64,000 nucleotides of DNA from Pilaira anomala (GCA_025716855.1 JAIXMQ010000024.1:341645-405644); one strand, 5' to 3'; shown: positions 12,044 through 23,258, counted from the stretch's first letter. The notes: generated by a model from the sequence alone, not told the origin. Numbers and translations: made by a program.

Positions 12044-12689
12044 GGTTATTTAAAAATTGCATATTGTACTTGACAATAGTCCCCTTCTTTCTAAAAGGCT
12101 TTGATTTCAAAGTTTATTAGATTAATTGATTAAAATGGTAATACCGAGTTAAAAAAAAAAAGAATGAAGGGAGGGGTTGTCATGGTTACATCATTATTCA
12201 AAGCAATATTTTTTTTTTTAGAAAGTGAATGAAATGACGTTTTCAAAGTAAGTCACTTTTGTTATAAATTTCAGGAAAAAATAGTTTTTATAGTTTTATT
12301 TTTTTGCATTAATCATAATAAGACGCGTTCATTAATTAAAAAAAAAGGCGGGCAAAATGTATTTCAAGCAAGGACTTTCTTTTTTTTATTTTTTTATTTT
12401 TTTTTGCTGTTGCTAGGTATTGGTTTAAACACCATTTTGAACGACAACAGAAAGTTGTTCATTTAAAACTTGACTTGTATTTCATAAATTGACAACATTT
12501 TTACAGGTAGAACAACATGTTGTTTGGATGACATCGATCACACGCTTTCCATCCAACCCCCTTTCACCCTTATTTTACCTCCTTGATTGTTTCGTTTTTT
12601 CTTATTTCTTGACCTCCTTTTTTCTCTTTTTTTTTTTTTTTTTTTATTATTTTATTCCTTTTTTTCTATTTTTTTTCTTTTTTCTCTTC

Positions 12690-12778
<89 letters not shown>

Positions 12779-12835
12779 TTTCTGTTTTATTTATTTATTT
12801 ATTTCTCAGTGTAAATAGACGCTTAACATTAGATA
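9235..12835. other. 3.6-kb AT-rich intergenic region without a supported gene
   Basis: Dominated by poly-A/T tracts and AT microsatellites (for example 11070-11085, 11445-11465, 12006-12040). A stretch at 9700-10030 has less biased composition and a plus-strand fragment 'TQSFATWWCRNNKLNFLLGK', but frames are broken and no family was recognised. The part from about 12480 to 12835 is pyrimidine-rich and probably holds the promoter and 5' UTR (possibly with an intron ending at 'ttctcag' near 12809) of the next gene. Confidence 0.45.
12693..12775. repeat. (CT)n microsatellite upstream of the ASXH-like gene
   Basis: About 83 bp of uninterrupted CT dinucleotide, ending 60 bp before the start codon at 12836. 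It probably lies in the 5' UTR, a UTR intron or the core promoter. Confidence 0.9.
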
Positions 12836-13598
12836 ATGTTTAATTCTTTACAACATACAACGCTATTATCACCTATTGGTAAACGAAGAGAGTTAGAACA
12901 AGATGATATTTCATTAGAAACTAGCCAACTTATAATTCGTTCACCAACAAATGGTGTGAATGTTTCCCATAATAAAAGACCTCGTTATGAACCAAGTTGG
13001 ACACTTGATAATTTATGCACACATCCATGTAGTCCATTAGCAGCTATTGACTTGGAGGTAAAATATCAAATAAAATAAAAAAGCAATTGCAAAATTGTAA
13101 ATTTATTTCATAACTAACCCTATTAAAAAAAATTTTGTTAGTCTATCTTTAATTTGTCGAACTTTCATCTTTTGCCACAAGAAAAGAGACAAGAACTCTG
13201 TCAAATGTTACCAGAAATAGACCAACCTTCTTATCTAAGCCATGATTTAGATTCAAATTCTTATTTGAATTCAAACAATAATAATAACTTCTTTTCTAAA
13301 TCTGAAAATCCTATTTTATGGAATTCTTTATCTGATTGGCAAACAATGTTAGCTCAAGGTGATTTTCAACAACATCAACAACAGCAACATCAACATATTC
13401 CTCATAATCATCAACAACATCAACATCAACATCAACATCAACATCATCATCAACAACAACAACAGCAACAACAGCAACATTATCATCAACTCTATCATCC
13501 TCATCTTCATCATCAAGAATCTCCTCCTTCTCCACCAACAAATAGTAGTAGCAATAAATCTACTAGTACTACATCTACTCATCATTTATACTCTCATC

Positions 13599-13633
<35 letters not shown>

Positions 13634-14231
13634 GAACATATACCAGCAAAATCAAAATGTTCATCTAAAAAAGATAAATTCAAGGTAAAATTATTTTATT
13701 GCCATCTTTAATAACTACAATTACTAAAACTACTGGCAGGATGAAGCATTTGAATCTTATTGGGGCGAATTAATTGATAAAGAAAGAGCTCATAATGTCG
13801 CTGGTGATTCTAAAAATATTACATTAAAAGACATGTGTCGTAAAGGCTTGATACGCGAAGGTGATGTTATAGTATATAAACGTAACTTTAGCGCGTGTAA
13901 AGTAGTTGTATCTAAATCAATGACTGTAAGTTTATATTGAATTCTATATTTTAAATTCTACTTTTTTATTTATAATGTATAATGTATATAGGTTGTAAAA
14001 GCGAGTGGACTTTCTGGTATATCAATAAAATTAGACGATGAAATCTTTGAAGATTTTGAAACCCCTACTGCCTTAGAAACCAAAATATTAGATCACCATG
14101 GCAAAGTGACAAAAGATAAACGTCCAAATGGCAACGCTTTTAAAAGTATTCGACTCATTCGATCAGGTAAAGACATGGGAAGATTATTTGATATTCGTAA
14201 AGATGGCTTTGGTGAGCAATCTAGTTATTAA
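12836..14231 (+). CDS. ASXH (DEUBAD)-like chromatin protein with RAMA-like C-terminus
   Basis: Four exons (12836-13057, 13142-13684, 13740-13925, 13992-14231) keep frame and encode 396 residues. Residues 75-149 read 'NFHLLPQEKRQELCQMLPE' and later 'ILWNSLSDWQTMLAQGDF'. This matches the Asx-homology pattern: leucine/proline helix, 'LLPxVD', then a Trp helix ending in 'L..GDF'. Animal ASXL proteins use this domain to activate the BAP1 deubiquitinase. A long Gln/His-rich run and Ser/Thr-rich stretch follow (about 150-250). Residues 256-396 begin 'YWGELIDKERAHN', then 'LKDMCRKGLIREGDVIVYKR', and resemble a RAMA-type fold (small beta domain after a 'lI..GliK.GD' start). Both domain calls are by eye. 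Function would be nuclear, chromatin-linked; a Polycomb-deubiquitinase partner is inferred only. Confidence 0.6.
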
Positions 14232-14597
14232 AACAATTATATTATAAAAGAAGAAAAAGAATCAACAAAACAACAAACAATCATAAAAAACAAACAAATG
14301 TATACTCTTTTCTCTCAGTCTTTTTTTTTTTTTTTTTTTTTTTTTTACACTGTAAAAAAAAAACAAAATCTTACTTTTCATAAACTATTCCGCTTTTGTC
14401 TTTTTTAATCCTACTTGTTTTGTGTATCTTTTTTTGTCTTGATAATAAAATAATAAATCTATTTTGCATATGCACCTATTCCACTTTAAAGCAGTGGCTT
14501 ATGTTAGCATTGTGACGTTTTTTCACCTTTCACTTTTCACTTTCCATTTTTTGTATTTTTTATACATGTATACTTTTTCTTTTTTCAAACTATAACC
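14232..14597. other. Intergenic spacer before UTP18
   Basis: AT-rich with a poly-T run at about 14320-14346. It presumably contains the 3' end of the ASXH-like gene and the UTP18 promoter. No gene seen. Confidence 0.5.
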
Positions 14598-16538
14598 ATG
14601 GCTCCTGTCAATAAAAAAGCAAAGAAAGAATCTTCGGAAAAGGAATTAGAAGGTTTTTTATTTGGTGATGCTACAGAAGATTTATGGAGCAAAACAGGTC
14701 ATGAACTCGATCAAAAATTAGACGAAGCAACCAGTGAACAAGAAGCAACCGAAGAAGAAGATACAGAGGAGGTACTTATTTCTGCAATGCATATTTTTTG
14801 TATCAAACAATAATAATAATCTTCTTTTATAACATTAGACTTTTTTCTTTGATTCTGGACCTGTTTCATATACTATTGACGCACCTGTTGCTATTAACCA
14901 CGATTCAGATAGTGAAGTTGATTATGAAGCCGAGGATGTTGTTGAAGAACAAAATACAGACGTCGATAATGACAGCGAAAGTGAAGAAGAAAGCGATATA
15001 GAAGAAAAAAATGCTGCATGGGAAGACGAGGATGATAAACGTTTAATGATTTCTTTATCTGCCAGTAATATTACCAAAAAACTTCGTAATAATGTGGATG
15101 AAGATATTGTGAATGGTGTTGAATATTCTCGTAGATTACGTAAACAGTAAGTCTATCTTTTAGCTTTTAGATGTGTAAATTAGGTCGTTGACTTTTTTTA
15201 TACATGTAGATTTAATAAGATTTATCCTAAACCCGAATGGGCTACACTTCCATCTGAAATTAAGGCAGATAGAAAGCGTAAAGCAGTAGATAGTGATGAT
15301 TCAGATGAAGAAGAAGATAATAATGAGAATGAAAATGAAAAAGACAAATTAAATGAAGAAGATAGACTTGATTTATTAAAGAGCACAATGGGTATTTTAA
15401 GTAAAAGAACTAAGAGTCTTACTATATCACCAAAGAAATTAGATATTTTACGTTTAAAGAATGCTAATCGGGCTATGCATAAATCTAAAGTAAGTATAAT
15501 TTATACCGTAAATACACATATATATATATATATATTTTTCTAATTTGTATTTTTTTAGGCAACAATTACCTCTGTTGCTTTTCATCCTAATGCACAAGTT
15601 ATGTTAACTGCTGGTTTGGATAGAACTTTACATTTATTCCAAATTGACGGTAAAATCAACCCGAAGATTCAATCAGTGGTATTTAAAGATATGCCTATTT
15701 ATCATGCAGAATTCCATCCTTCTGGTGATCAAATTGTTTTGAGTGGTAGACGTCAATTCTTTTATATTTATGATATTCAATCTGGTGTGATTGATCGATG
15801 CCCTGGTATTTGGGGCAGAGAAGAAAAATCATTAGAAAAATTCTCAATGAGCCCTTGTGGTCGTTATATTGCATTTTTGGGTTCAAGTGGTACAATTATC
15901 ATTGTCAGTTATTTAACAAAGAAATGGTACTGTGATCTTAAAGTAAACAAAACTGTCGAATCTGTGGATTGGTCTTCAGATGGTAACTTTATTTTTGGCT
16001 TTGGTGGTGAAGGTGAAGTTTATCAATTTGATATTGAAAGCAAAAGTTGTGTCAAACGTTGGGTTGATGATGGTTGTATTGGTCCTACTGTAATCAAAGC
16101 TAGTCCTAATGAGAGATACTATGCTACAGGGTAAAGTATACAATTATTTATTTTATATTATTCATTTATATTAACATTTTATTTCTTTTAAAAAGTTCTT
16201 CTACTGGTGTAGTTAATCTTTATGATCGTTCTGTACTTGAACCAAATAATACTCGACCTAAACCTATTAAGGCACTTTTAAATTTGACATCAAGAATCAA
16301 CAATATTGTATTCAATCACGATTCCCAATTAATGGTGATTACCAGTAAATTCAAAAAGGATCAATTAAAGGTGATCCATGTACCTACAGCTACAGCTTAT
16401 GCTAACTGGCCAACAGATAGAACACCTCTTAGTAAAGTCAAGTGTGTGGCATTTTCACCTAATAGTGATTACCTTGCTATTGCAAATGATCGAGGTCAAG
16501 TTTTACTCTACACTTTAAAACATTATGCTCTTCAATAA
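14598..16538 (+). CDS. UTP18: U3 snoRNP-associated WD40 protein Utp18
   Basis: Five exons (14598-14771, 14839-15146, 15210-15489, 15559-16130, 16196-16538) join in frame to 558 residues. The N-terminal part is acidic with Lys/Asp/Glu runs. The C-terminal half is a WD40 propeller beginning near 'ATITSVAFHPNAQVMLTAGL'. Later blocks such as 'FSMSPCGRYIAFLGSSGTI' and 'VKCVAFSPNSDYLAIAND' are characteristic of Utp18 rather than generic WD proteins. Utp18 belongs to the UTP-B module of the small-subunit processome, acts in the nucleolus in 18S rRNA maturation, and in yeast recruits the exosome through an N-terminal arch-interacting motif; I did not locate that motif with certainty. It starts 367 bp downstream of the ASXH-like gene on the same strand. 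Confidence 0.9.
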
Positions 16539-17254
16539 ATAAGCATATATATAATCCCATTTTTTTTTTTATTTTCTGTATCATTTCAAACTCTTTTCCA
16601 TCACTTATTTTAAAAAAATAAAAATAAAATATACACACATTTTTTTGTTTGTTTCTGTTTCTGCATAATTATTTTTATGAAAAAGCTGCCATTACATTAT
16701 GATAGTAAGGTCCCTACGCTACGCTTTATATTTTTTAAACCTTAATTACTATTGTGCTTTAAAAAGCAAGATGGTTTATAATTAAACTAATTCCCTAATC
16801 GTATTATAAAAAGAAATGGTGCTAACCAAGAACTATGAAGATTATCCGATACATTATGATATGAAAGGCTCTGTCCATTTCTTCACCAGTAACGAAACAA
16901 CCAAATGGAACTTCAAGACCAAGTACTTGTAAGCATATTTTTGCTATAGTACGTTAAAGTATTACTCTAGACCAGCAAAGCTGATTTCAAGGCTGAAAAA
17001 GCCGAGCCAAAAAAATAATAATAATAATAATAATACAAATACCATTAGATAGAAAACATAACATTTAGTTGGTAATCTGAAATGAAATTATCTTTTACTA
17101 AATCTATATTAAGTATATCTTTGAGTACGGATTAAGTCTCGCATATATATAACATCAACATAGAGGGAAGAGTAGGATTATACACCATGATGCTCTTTAC
17201 AATAATAATATTCAATGGTAAAATTAATAAAAGTATAATTTAAAAACTGTAAAT
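16539..17254. other. Intergenic with a short repeat and a 38-codon ORF
   Basis: Contains one copy of a dispersed repeat at about 16687-16741 (see findings). A small plus-strand ORF at 16816-16932 (38 residues, begins MVLTKNYEDYP) has balanced codon use but no known relative; its end coincides with a possible donor 'cttgtaag', so it could be an exon. The rest is AT-rich. Confidence 0.35.
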
Positions 17255-18600
17255 TTAATTGTCATAAAATGGACCGAGATGGAACATCCCTGTCTTGTCC
17301 TCGCCTTCGGTCAACTTCAACATTGTGCAGGTAACAGTGGTGGATAAATTCGTCTTTGGTAAAGACGAAAATAAACACTCACTGACTACCTTTGCACTTT
17401 CTTCCTTTAATTTTTTGATAGTTTCTACTGTTTCCTCTATCAATTTCTGCAATCATAAATATATATTTTTTAGTGTTCTTATTTTTTCTTGGTCTGAAAT
17501 GGAATATCTCTAAAAAAGATATTTACCTTCATCGTCCAGTAGAACTTAATTACAGCTGGTAATTGTTCGTCTTTTTCCTTGAAGGAAGAAATCTTGATTT
17601 CAAGACTTTCTTCAAGCCAGAGTTCATACAAGGGCCCCTCTGGGATGTACTTCATCGACCAGAGGCGAACAGTCCTTCCTATTTAACATTTTATGTTTGA
17701 AGTTGAATTAGAGCACTATAAATTAATAACATAATATTTTCATACCTGCAGCATGGGTAAAAAATACTTTAACATCTTTAAATGTTTGTATTGACCCATA
17801 TTCGTAGTTATCTGCTATGGCTTTTAGCATAGATAAAGCCCCAAAAAGTCCTTTGTGATGATCAAAGGAAATTTTGGAACTATCTTTATTTCCGAAATAT
17901 CCGGAAGTTTCTAAAAGTAAGACCTCCAAGTTTTTATAATCATAGAGACTAATAGTTGCATCCGCTTTATAAATAGCAGATTCATCATTAATCTCGGTCA
18001 TAATAGTCTTACGAGCCATAGAAATTAACTCGGTTTCACCTACTTTAAACTGTGGCTCGCCGATCGTTGCAGATGTGCACACAGCTTTCAAGTAGGGATA
18101 GAGCAATACATCATTAAAAGGTTGTTTCTCCATCTTCCAAGTTCTGCTTGTATTGGTACAAGTAATAACTGTTTGTAATAAGCGAACCTTTAATCAGTTT
18201 TATTTTCTGAATAATAAGAAAAATAATATTTACCTTGCCCGGCAAACGTCCTCCAAGAACCCAACGAAATCTTCTTCACCATCAGGAAGCTTCCTGATGT
18301 TTTTCTTAAAATTAGTGATAGTGTCCTAAACAATTATTTTAAAAGTAGTAAGTATAAAAAGTTAATGCTATAGAACTTATATGAAAAAAATGAAAAATGT
18401 ACTCTTACACTATTCAAGAATGATCGGATGTATTCCATCGCAGTGGATGGAATATGAAAAGCATTGTCCGTGTGACTTTCCAGAAGTTGACTGTACAAGT
18501 CATTATCGAGATTAGGTCTCCAAGAAACCCCTTTTCCTCCCCGAATTACATCGTGGTTTTCCGGACTGTGTAATGAAAAAGTCGATGTTAAATTTCAGTA
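17255..18600 (-). pseudogene. Copy A of an orphan repeated family, frameshifted
   Basis: Minus-strand pieces separated by GT-AG introns: about 18590-18420 ('NLDNDLYSQLLESHTDNAFH'), 18325-18238 ('FKKNIRKLPDGEEDFVGFLE'), 18160-17744, 17680-17528 and 17452-17255. The last three carry 'ISFDHHKGLFGALSMLKAIA', 'DVKVFFTHAAG', 'LWSMKYIPEGPLYELWLEE' and 'KLTEGEDKTGMFHLGPFYD'. I recognise this as a multi-copy protein family of Mucorales, with no function known to me. Near 18117 this copy has one extra T (AAAAG on the plus strand) where copy B at 30840-31400 has AAAG. That shifts the frame in the middle of 'NLEDGETTF', so copy A is probably a pseudogene. It adjoins transposase remnants, so mobility of the family by transposons is possible but unproven. 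Confidence 0.55.
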
Positions 18601-18689
18601 ATCAAATTGATTTTTACGAGGAAAACTTGGCGCACGACAACAATTCACACGATGTTTTCAAATGTAACTATTTTTTTTTTTTGTATGTT

Positions 18690-19990
18690 TCAGTTAGCAG
18701 TTTTGCCTGGTAAGATCAAGAACCTTGATCCTTTTCTTTTTCCGATCGTTGAAGAGATCGAGTTTGGGTGAACATGGTTTCGGCATAAAGAAGTACGATG
18801 GCGAAGCAATAAAAGCAAAGGTGCACTTGGTAATGGCGACAGATGATATTCTGCAAGTAAAAAAAAGGTCACAAAATTCAGCCATCACAAAGGTCATATG
18901 ACTAAATCTGGATGCAGAATATGCCTTATACAAGGACAAGGTGCAGGACCTGGAAGAGGTAGCATGTACTTTCAATCATGAACTGCAGCTTTACAATCAT
19001 TAGTGAGTATTTTTTTTTTTAAAAAAAAAAGCTTTTGAAACTGGGGTCACAGCTAATGATTTAAAATAGATTAATCAATTAATGAAGCCTAATATATTTA
19101 CAAAGCTACCTACGTTTTTGTCTCCTTCCTTCCATGTTTTAGATGAGCTTCATGGTTTTGGACAAGGCGTGTCTAGATTTGTTCATGGAATGATTGTAAA
19201 AGTAAACCAGAATACAAAGCTTACGAATATGCACAGCAAAAATGCGGATGGAACTTTTAAACTTATGCATTGAATTATCCAGAAGTAAAATACCAGTATC
19301 CTTTCAAAGAAGTTGGGGTAACTTGATTGCAAAAGTTGATGGAGCACAAGCTATTGATCTCTTGGATTTCCTATTGTACGTGGTACCAACTCTCATAGTG
19401 TCATTGTTTAGTAAAACTGCAACACGCAAAGCTTTATTATGCTAGGTACGAGGTTGTACTATTGCGCTGCAATGGGAAACCAATGAGAATTTGATTAGAG
19501 AGATCGAAAAGCAAGATCATTTTATAATCATTAATTAAATATACTTACCACTTGTTACAGTTGTTTTGCTAATTGGCATTATTTTCTTGAAGAAGAAATA
19601 AAAAAGAAGAACATATCTGTCAGCGTTTTTAAGCCAAATATTCATTACTTGATACATATTGGATATATCATAAGAAAAGCTGGCAGAATGCGTTCATATA
19701 GTGCCCGATCAATGGAAAGAACAATTGGCAGATATTCGAAGAGGAAAGAGGAAGTTCAATGAAATCGTCCAGCGATGTCTTTTTTGGTTTTACAATATCA
19801 AGAAGATCAGTTATATTTACAGCCAAGCTGAAGTAGGAACGCATAGAGAGACACTCAGCCAAATTACCAGCATTCTTTCCAGCTGCAACTCTACTTTTGA
19901 TCAACTCCTTTCAATCAAAATCATCAATTATGTAATTCTTTTGCTACTTATACATTATTATCAACCGACTTAATTGAATTCATTTCACCT
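18690..19990 (+). pseudogene. Second CACTA-type (Transposase_21/DUF4218-like) transposase remnant
   Basis: Plus-strand blocks in several frames, interrupted by stops: 'AVLPGKIKNLDPFLFPIVEE', 'HKGHMTKSGCRICLIQGQG', 'PSFHVLDELHGFGQGVSRF', 'SFQRSWGNLIAKVDGAQAID', 'LLDFLLYVVPTLIV', 'NIHYLIHIGYIIRKAGRMR' and 'YSARSMERTIGRYSKRK'. The last two are the hallmark of DUF4218 (His-x-x-x-His region, then the 'ER.IG' motif). Earlier blocks match Transposase_21. The order is that of an intact transposase, so this is one decayed copy of about 1.3 kb. No terminal repeats were found near it, unlike the element at 3456-6849. Confidence 0.6.
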
Positions 19991-20000
19991 ATTACTATTA

Positions 20001-20385
20001 TCCAACAGCTTAAAAAATATTACAGTAAGTTAATTTGTTGATCATTTATCTTTAATATTTGTGCTTACCTTCTTTTGAATATAGAACCTATCGCTGGTAC
20101 GTCGGTTGTGTCTTGTTTTATTTTCAGCATAAAAATTATTACCGCGAACAATAAATTCCAAAACAGGCTGTTCATTTGAGTGTAAAAACGCGTAATGCGT
20201 TTCATAATATACAAGTTGTTGAAGTGGTGAAGTAGATTCGTGACATAACGAAAAAGAAAAATTACACGCCTTTTTTTTTTAAAAAAAAAAAATAAAAAAA
20301 AAAATAAGGACAAGTATTTCATCTATCAAGACAAAAATACTACTTTACGTGACTATTCAGAAACAGGTTTTTTAATAATGAGCTA
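20001..20385. other. Intergenic, ends at the Fanzor element's TA target site
   Basis: AT-rich with a poly-T/A block at 20271-20305. The TA at 20384-20385 is the left half of the Fanzor element's target duplication. If the guide-RNA model for Fanzor holds, the bases just outside 20386 would be the guide segment of the transcript. No gene seen. Confidence 0.4.
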
Positions 20386-20596
20386 CAGGGTTTCCCACTA
20401 TTTTTGGGAATTAAAATTGAAATTAATGGGAAAAAATTTAAAAGTTATTAAAACCAAATTTGAAAGTTGATGGAATAAATTTTGAAGATTAATTAGATAA
20501 AGTTTGAAAAAGTTAGTTAGTAATGTAATTCTTACATAGACGTTTTAAGGCTTTACCTGTATCAAGGTTTTCCAAAGCGATAACTTAGGAGGATAA
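20386..20596 (-). ncRNA. Candidate omega-RNA (guide scaffold) segment downstream of Fanzor
   Basis: This is the about 211-bp non-coding stretch from the Fanzor stop codon to the element end. In TnpB and studied Fanzor loci the guide RNA derives from exactly this position, with the scaffold inside the element and the guide just outside. Here the segment is more similar between the two arms than the adjoining coding part, which fits a conserved RNA or a conserved transposon end. I have not folded it. The RNA assignment is inference from family architecture. Confidence 0.35.
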
Positions 20597-20600
20597 TTAT
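20386..20600 (+). repeat. Left long terminal inverted repeat of the Fanzor element
   Basis: Matches the reverse complement of about 23255-23469 with roughly 98% identity by eye. It covers all the non-coding DNA between the Fanzor stop codon and the element end. Confidence 0.85.
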
Positions 20601-22797
20601 TGTTGAAGACGAGGTTTTTTTTCCCCCAGTTTGATTGGGTCATAGTTTTTTCTCTTGATTGAGTCTTTTTGACTTCTCAAGAATATCGCAGGTTTCTGGG
20701 ATGTAGTCCTTAAGCTAATTACGATCTTCCTAAAATTTAATACAGCAGCAAGATCCCTGTTCCATAGTCGATACTTTATATTCTCTTGATCCTTTTCAGT
20801 TAATGCCTGTTTCTCCAAACAGTTTTGATTTAAGCATCTAAACACAAGTTATTTAAACCTTTCATTGATATAAAATATGTAAGAAATACCTTAAAAGACC
20901 ATGGCATGTTACTTTTGGATTAGTCGAACGTCGGTATGGCCTTGGATTAATACATTCTTTAAAAGTTGCTAGCTTGTTTTCACAAGAAGGACAGATACTA
21001 GAAGTTTTGAACTCATCCAAAAGATAAACTTTAAACCCTTCTTTTCGTAAGCTATTTCTTAATCCGTTTCCTTTAATGGGTTCGTGAAACCTTGTGCGGG
21101 AAGCAGACCAATTTCCCAAAATTAAGATACAATCCTTTCCAAACTTTTTTCTGATGTTTTTTGATAAACGTTTGGTTGATTGAATTTTATTGATATGCGC
21201 ACTGAGCTTCATCTTTCTAAAAGGGATTAAGTCTTTCTCTCTCTTATCCTTCTCTACATCTTCATTTGAATAGTATTCTTGCATCTTACAATTAACTTCA
21301 GCTCTAATCTTTAAGTATTCAACAAATGCTTCCTTCTTTACTGTGAGTGGCGAACACTTGCTGAGTTTGTCCTCGCAATCTTGAATGTCTTTTGGTTTCA
21401 ACTGTTGCCGCAGCTTTTTAAATTTTGTTGATTTTGTTTCCTTTGCTTTTTGATTTCTCGTGTACCTGTAAATTTTTTTATTATTGACTGTGCTATCTTC
21501 GTGCATACAATAAATTAGATCACGTCGACCAGGATCAATGAATACACATTTTCCATCTGTAGATCGTAGTTCCTCGTTGGGGATTTGTTCAATATATTTG
21601 AGTTCTTCATCTTCCACTAAACTGGCCTTGGGATTACTTGTACCACCTTTAGACGTGTCGAAATTTTGTTTTATAACAGAAATACCTATGCCATCTGTCA
21701 TTATAGTTCCTCTGAACTTCATGGAGCTATCTAGGCCTTGATCTTTGAAAGGTTTTGAAGATAAATTTAGGACTTTTCCCCAGATATACCCTTTATCCAA
21801 TTTGCTTCTTTGGGAATTTTTTAATATATGATTGTTTAATATCATAGTATCAATAGTCATATATGACGGAATAAAAGTCTTTCTTACAGGAAAGCATTGG
21901 AATAATTTGAAATTGTTAGCCTCGCATATCTCTGCTAGTTTAAAATAAGCAAGCAAGTGTTTTCCTGGATTTGCAATAGCATCATAATAAATGGAATCTT
22001 TTTTAAACTTGTAAGTTTCAGGATAAGCAGAAAATATGTCCTTAATACAGTTGATAATAGCCTTTTGATCTTGGAATTCTTTTGGGATTCGGCTGATATC
22101 TCTTGATGAAATAGCCAGTTTAAGTTGTGTAGCAGGTTCCAGAATGTTACTTTTAATTTTGGCTTTAGTTTCCTCTTTTGAGTAGCCTTGCTTTTTCAAA
22201 TCGCTAGTCAATTGTGAGATACGTTGTTTTAGTCCAATCAGTTTATTGACAACCATTCTCAGCTTATTTCCAAAATCTTTAGTGATTGCATTAGTACAAG
22301 CAGTTTGTATTTTCGTAGCTTCATATGAGGCTATTTGTTGAGCAGAGGGTAGTTTGATTGGCGTGAATGATGAATCTCTACAATACGATGCTTTATACTT
22401 GTTTATCATCTCTCTATAAGCCTTTACTTTGCCCGATAGTCTATTAACATTCACAGTTTTACTGTCTAAAAGTGATAAAAACACTTCCTTGTAGAAACCT
22501 TGGACTGCATACTCTTCTAAATTAGGATTAAGCTCTTGGATGAATATGTATCTTGTAAAGGAATACGTATGGGTGACAATAATATGAACGTCATGAACGA
22601 GTTTCTTCAAAATAGAAAGATATTGAGGTTTCCATCCTATTCCAGTAATTGAAGACTTTACAGTCATAACCTTTTTACCATTACCATCAGTGTTTATTGA
22701 TAATGTATTCACCTGTAAAAATAAATGTGAGCAAAATAATACATTTAAACCCGTTAAAAATACTTACAGGGGTATATTGTTCAACGGATCCCTCCAT
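20597..22797 (-). CDS. Fanzor (eukaryotic TnpB-like RNA-guided DNA endonuclease)
   Basis: Three exons (22768-22797, 20890-22712, 20597-20837) give 697 residues. Both introns have clean GT-AG ends. The second splice joins the zinc site, making 'CHGLLRCLNQNC'. RuvC-I is 'CVFIDPGRRDL' (Asp about 403). The acidic residue in 'LLDEFKTSSICPSC' (Glu about 577) is the alternative RuvC-II glutamate described for Fanzors. RuvC-III is 'NRDLAAVLNF' (Asp about 646). The zinc ribbon uses CPSC (584-587) and the C..C pair at 619/624, after CHGLLR. The N-terminal 390 residues are helical and lysine-rich. Known relatives cut DNA guided by an omega-RNA encoded at the gene's 3' side. The coding sequence has no stop or frameshift, so it may be active. 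Start: first ATG, in the 10-codon exon 1. Size and motifs fit Fanzor1-type proteins. Introns argue against recent bacterial transfer. Confidence 0.85.
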
Positions 22798-23016
22798 TTT
22801 TACTTAAGGGAGAAATTGTTAAAAAAGAGAAAAGAACAAAGAAAAAAAAAAAAGAAAGAAAGGGTTTTGATAGCATTTATCAAACTGGTTATTGGTTTTT
22901 GGGACTGGTAAAAAAGAACTTCTTTGTATTTTATAACGTAAGCAATTACACTAATTAACCATTGAATGATGATGCATTTCGTATCTCATTTTTGAATACC
23001 ATACTTTTTCAATTAT

Positions 23017-23258
23017 TTTATAAAAATAAGAGAAAGAAGGACTTGATCCCCTTTAGAAAGATGAATCTCAGTGCCCATATCAATGAAATTCAATCAACCA
23101 AACGTTTATCAAAAAACATCAGAAAAAAATTTGGAAAGGATTGTATCTTAATTTTGGGAAACTGGTCTGAAACCTGCGATATTCTTGAGAAGTCAAAAAA
23201 AAAAACTCAATCAAAAGAAAAAACTATGACCCGATTAAACTGGGGAAAAAAACAATAA
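23017..23258 (+). pseudogene. Truncated second Fanzor copy in opposite orientation
   Basis: Plus-strand frame reads 'KKDLIPFRKMNLSAHINEIQ', then 'KFGKDCILILGNW'. This equals residues about 502-546 of the intact Fanzor with about 93% nucleotide identity. It then jumps directly to the gene's last about 110 bp (in a different frame): about 430 bp covering the zinc ribbon, RuvC-III and intron are deleted. The last coding part also lacks about 13 bp near 'ggggaaaaaaac'. It cannot encode a nuclease, but its downstream non-coding end (23259-23469) is nearly identical to that of the intact copy. Confidence 0.8.

Noticed and set aside
12489..12818. ORFs with long Leu-Ser runs
   Set aside because: Translation of the (CT)n microsatellite; no start context or other protein content.
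13360..13480. Possible CRISPR-like or functional tandem array at the CAA/CAT repeats
   Set aside because: Simple trinucleotide repeat inside a coding exon, no spacers; no CRISPR array exists in the window.
13311..13688. Overlapping ORFs in other frames of the Gln/His-rich region
   Set aside because: CAA/CAT repeats stay open in several frames; only the frame joined by flanking introns gives the ASXH pattern.
20862..22712. Idea of a recent bacterial TnpB/IS607 transfer
   Set aside because: The gene has two spliceosomal introns, Fanzor-type zinc and alternative glutamate motifs and no serine recombinase next to it, so a resident eukaryotic Fanzor is simpler.
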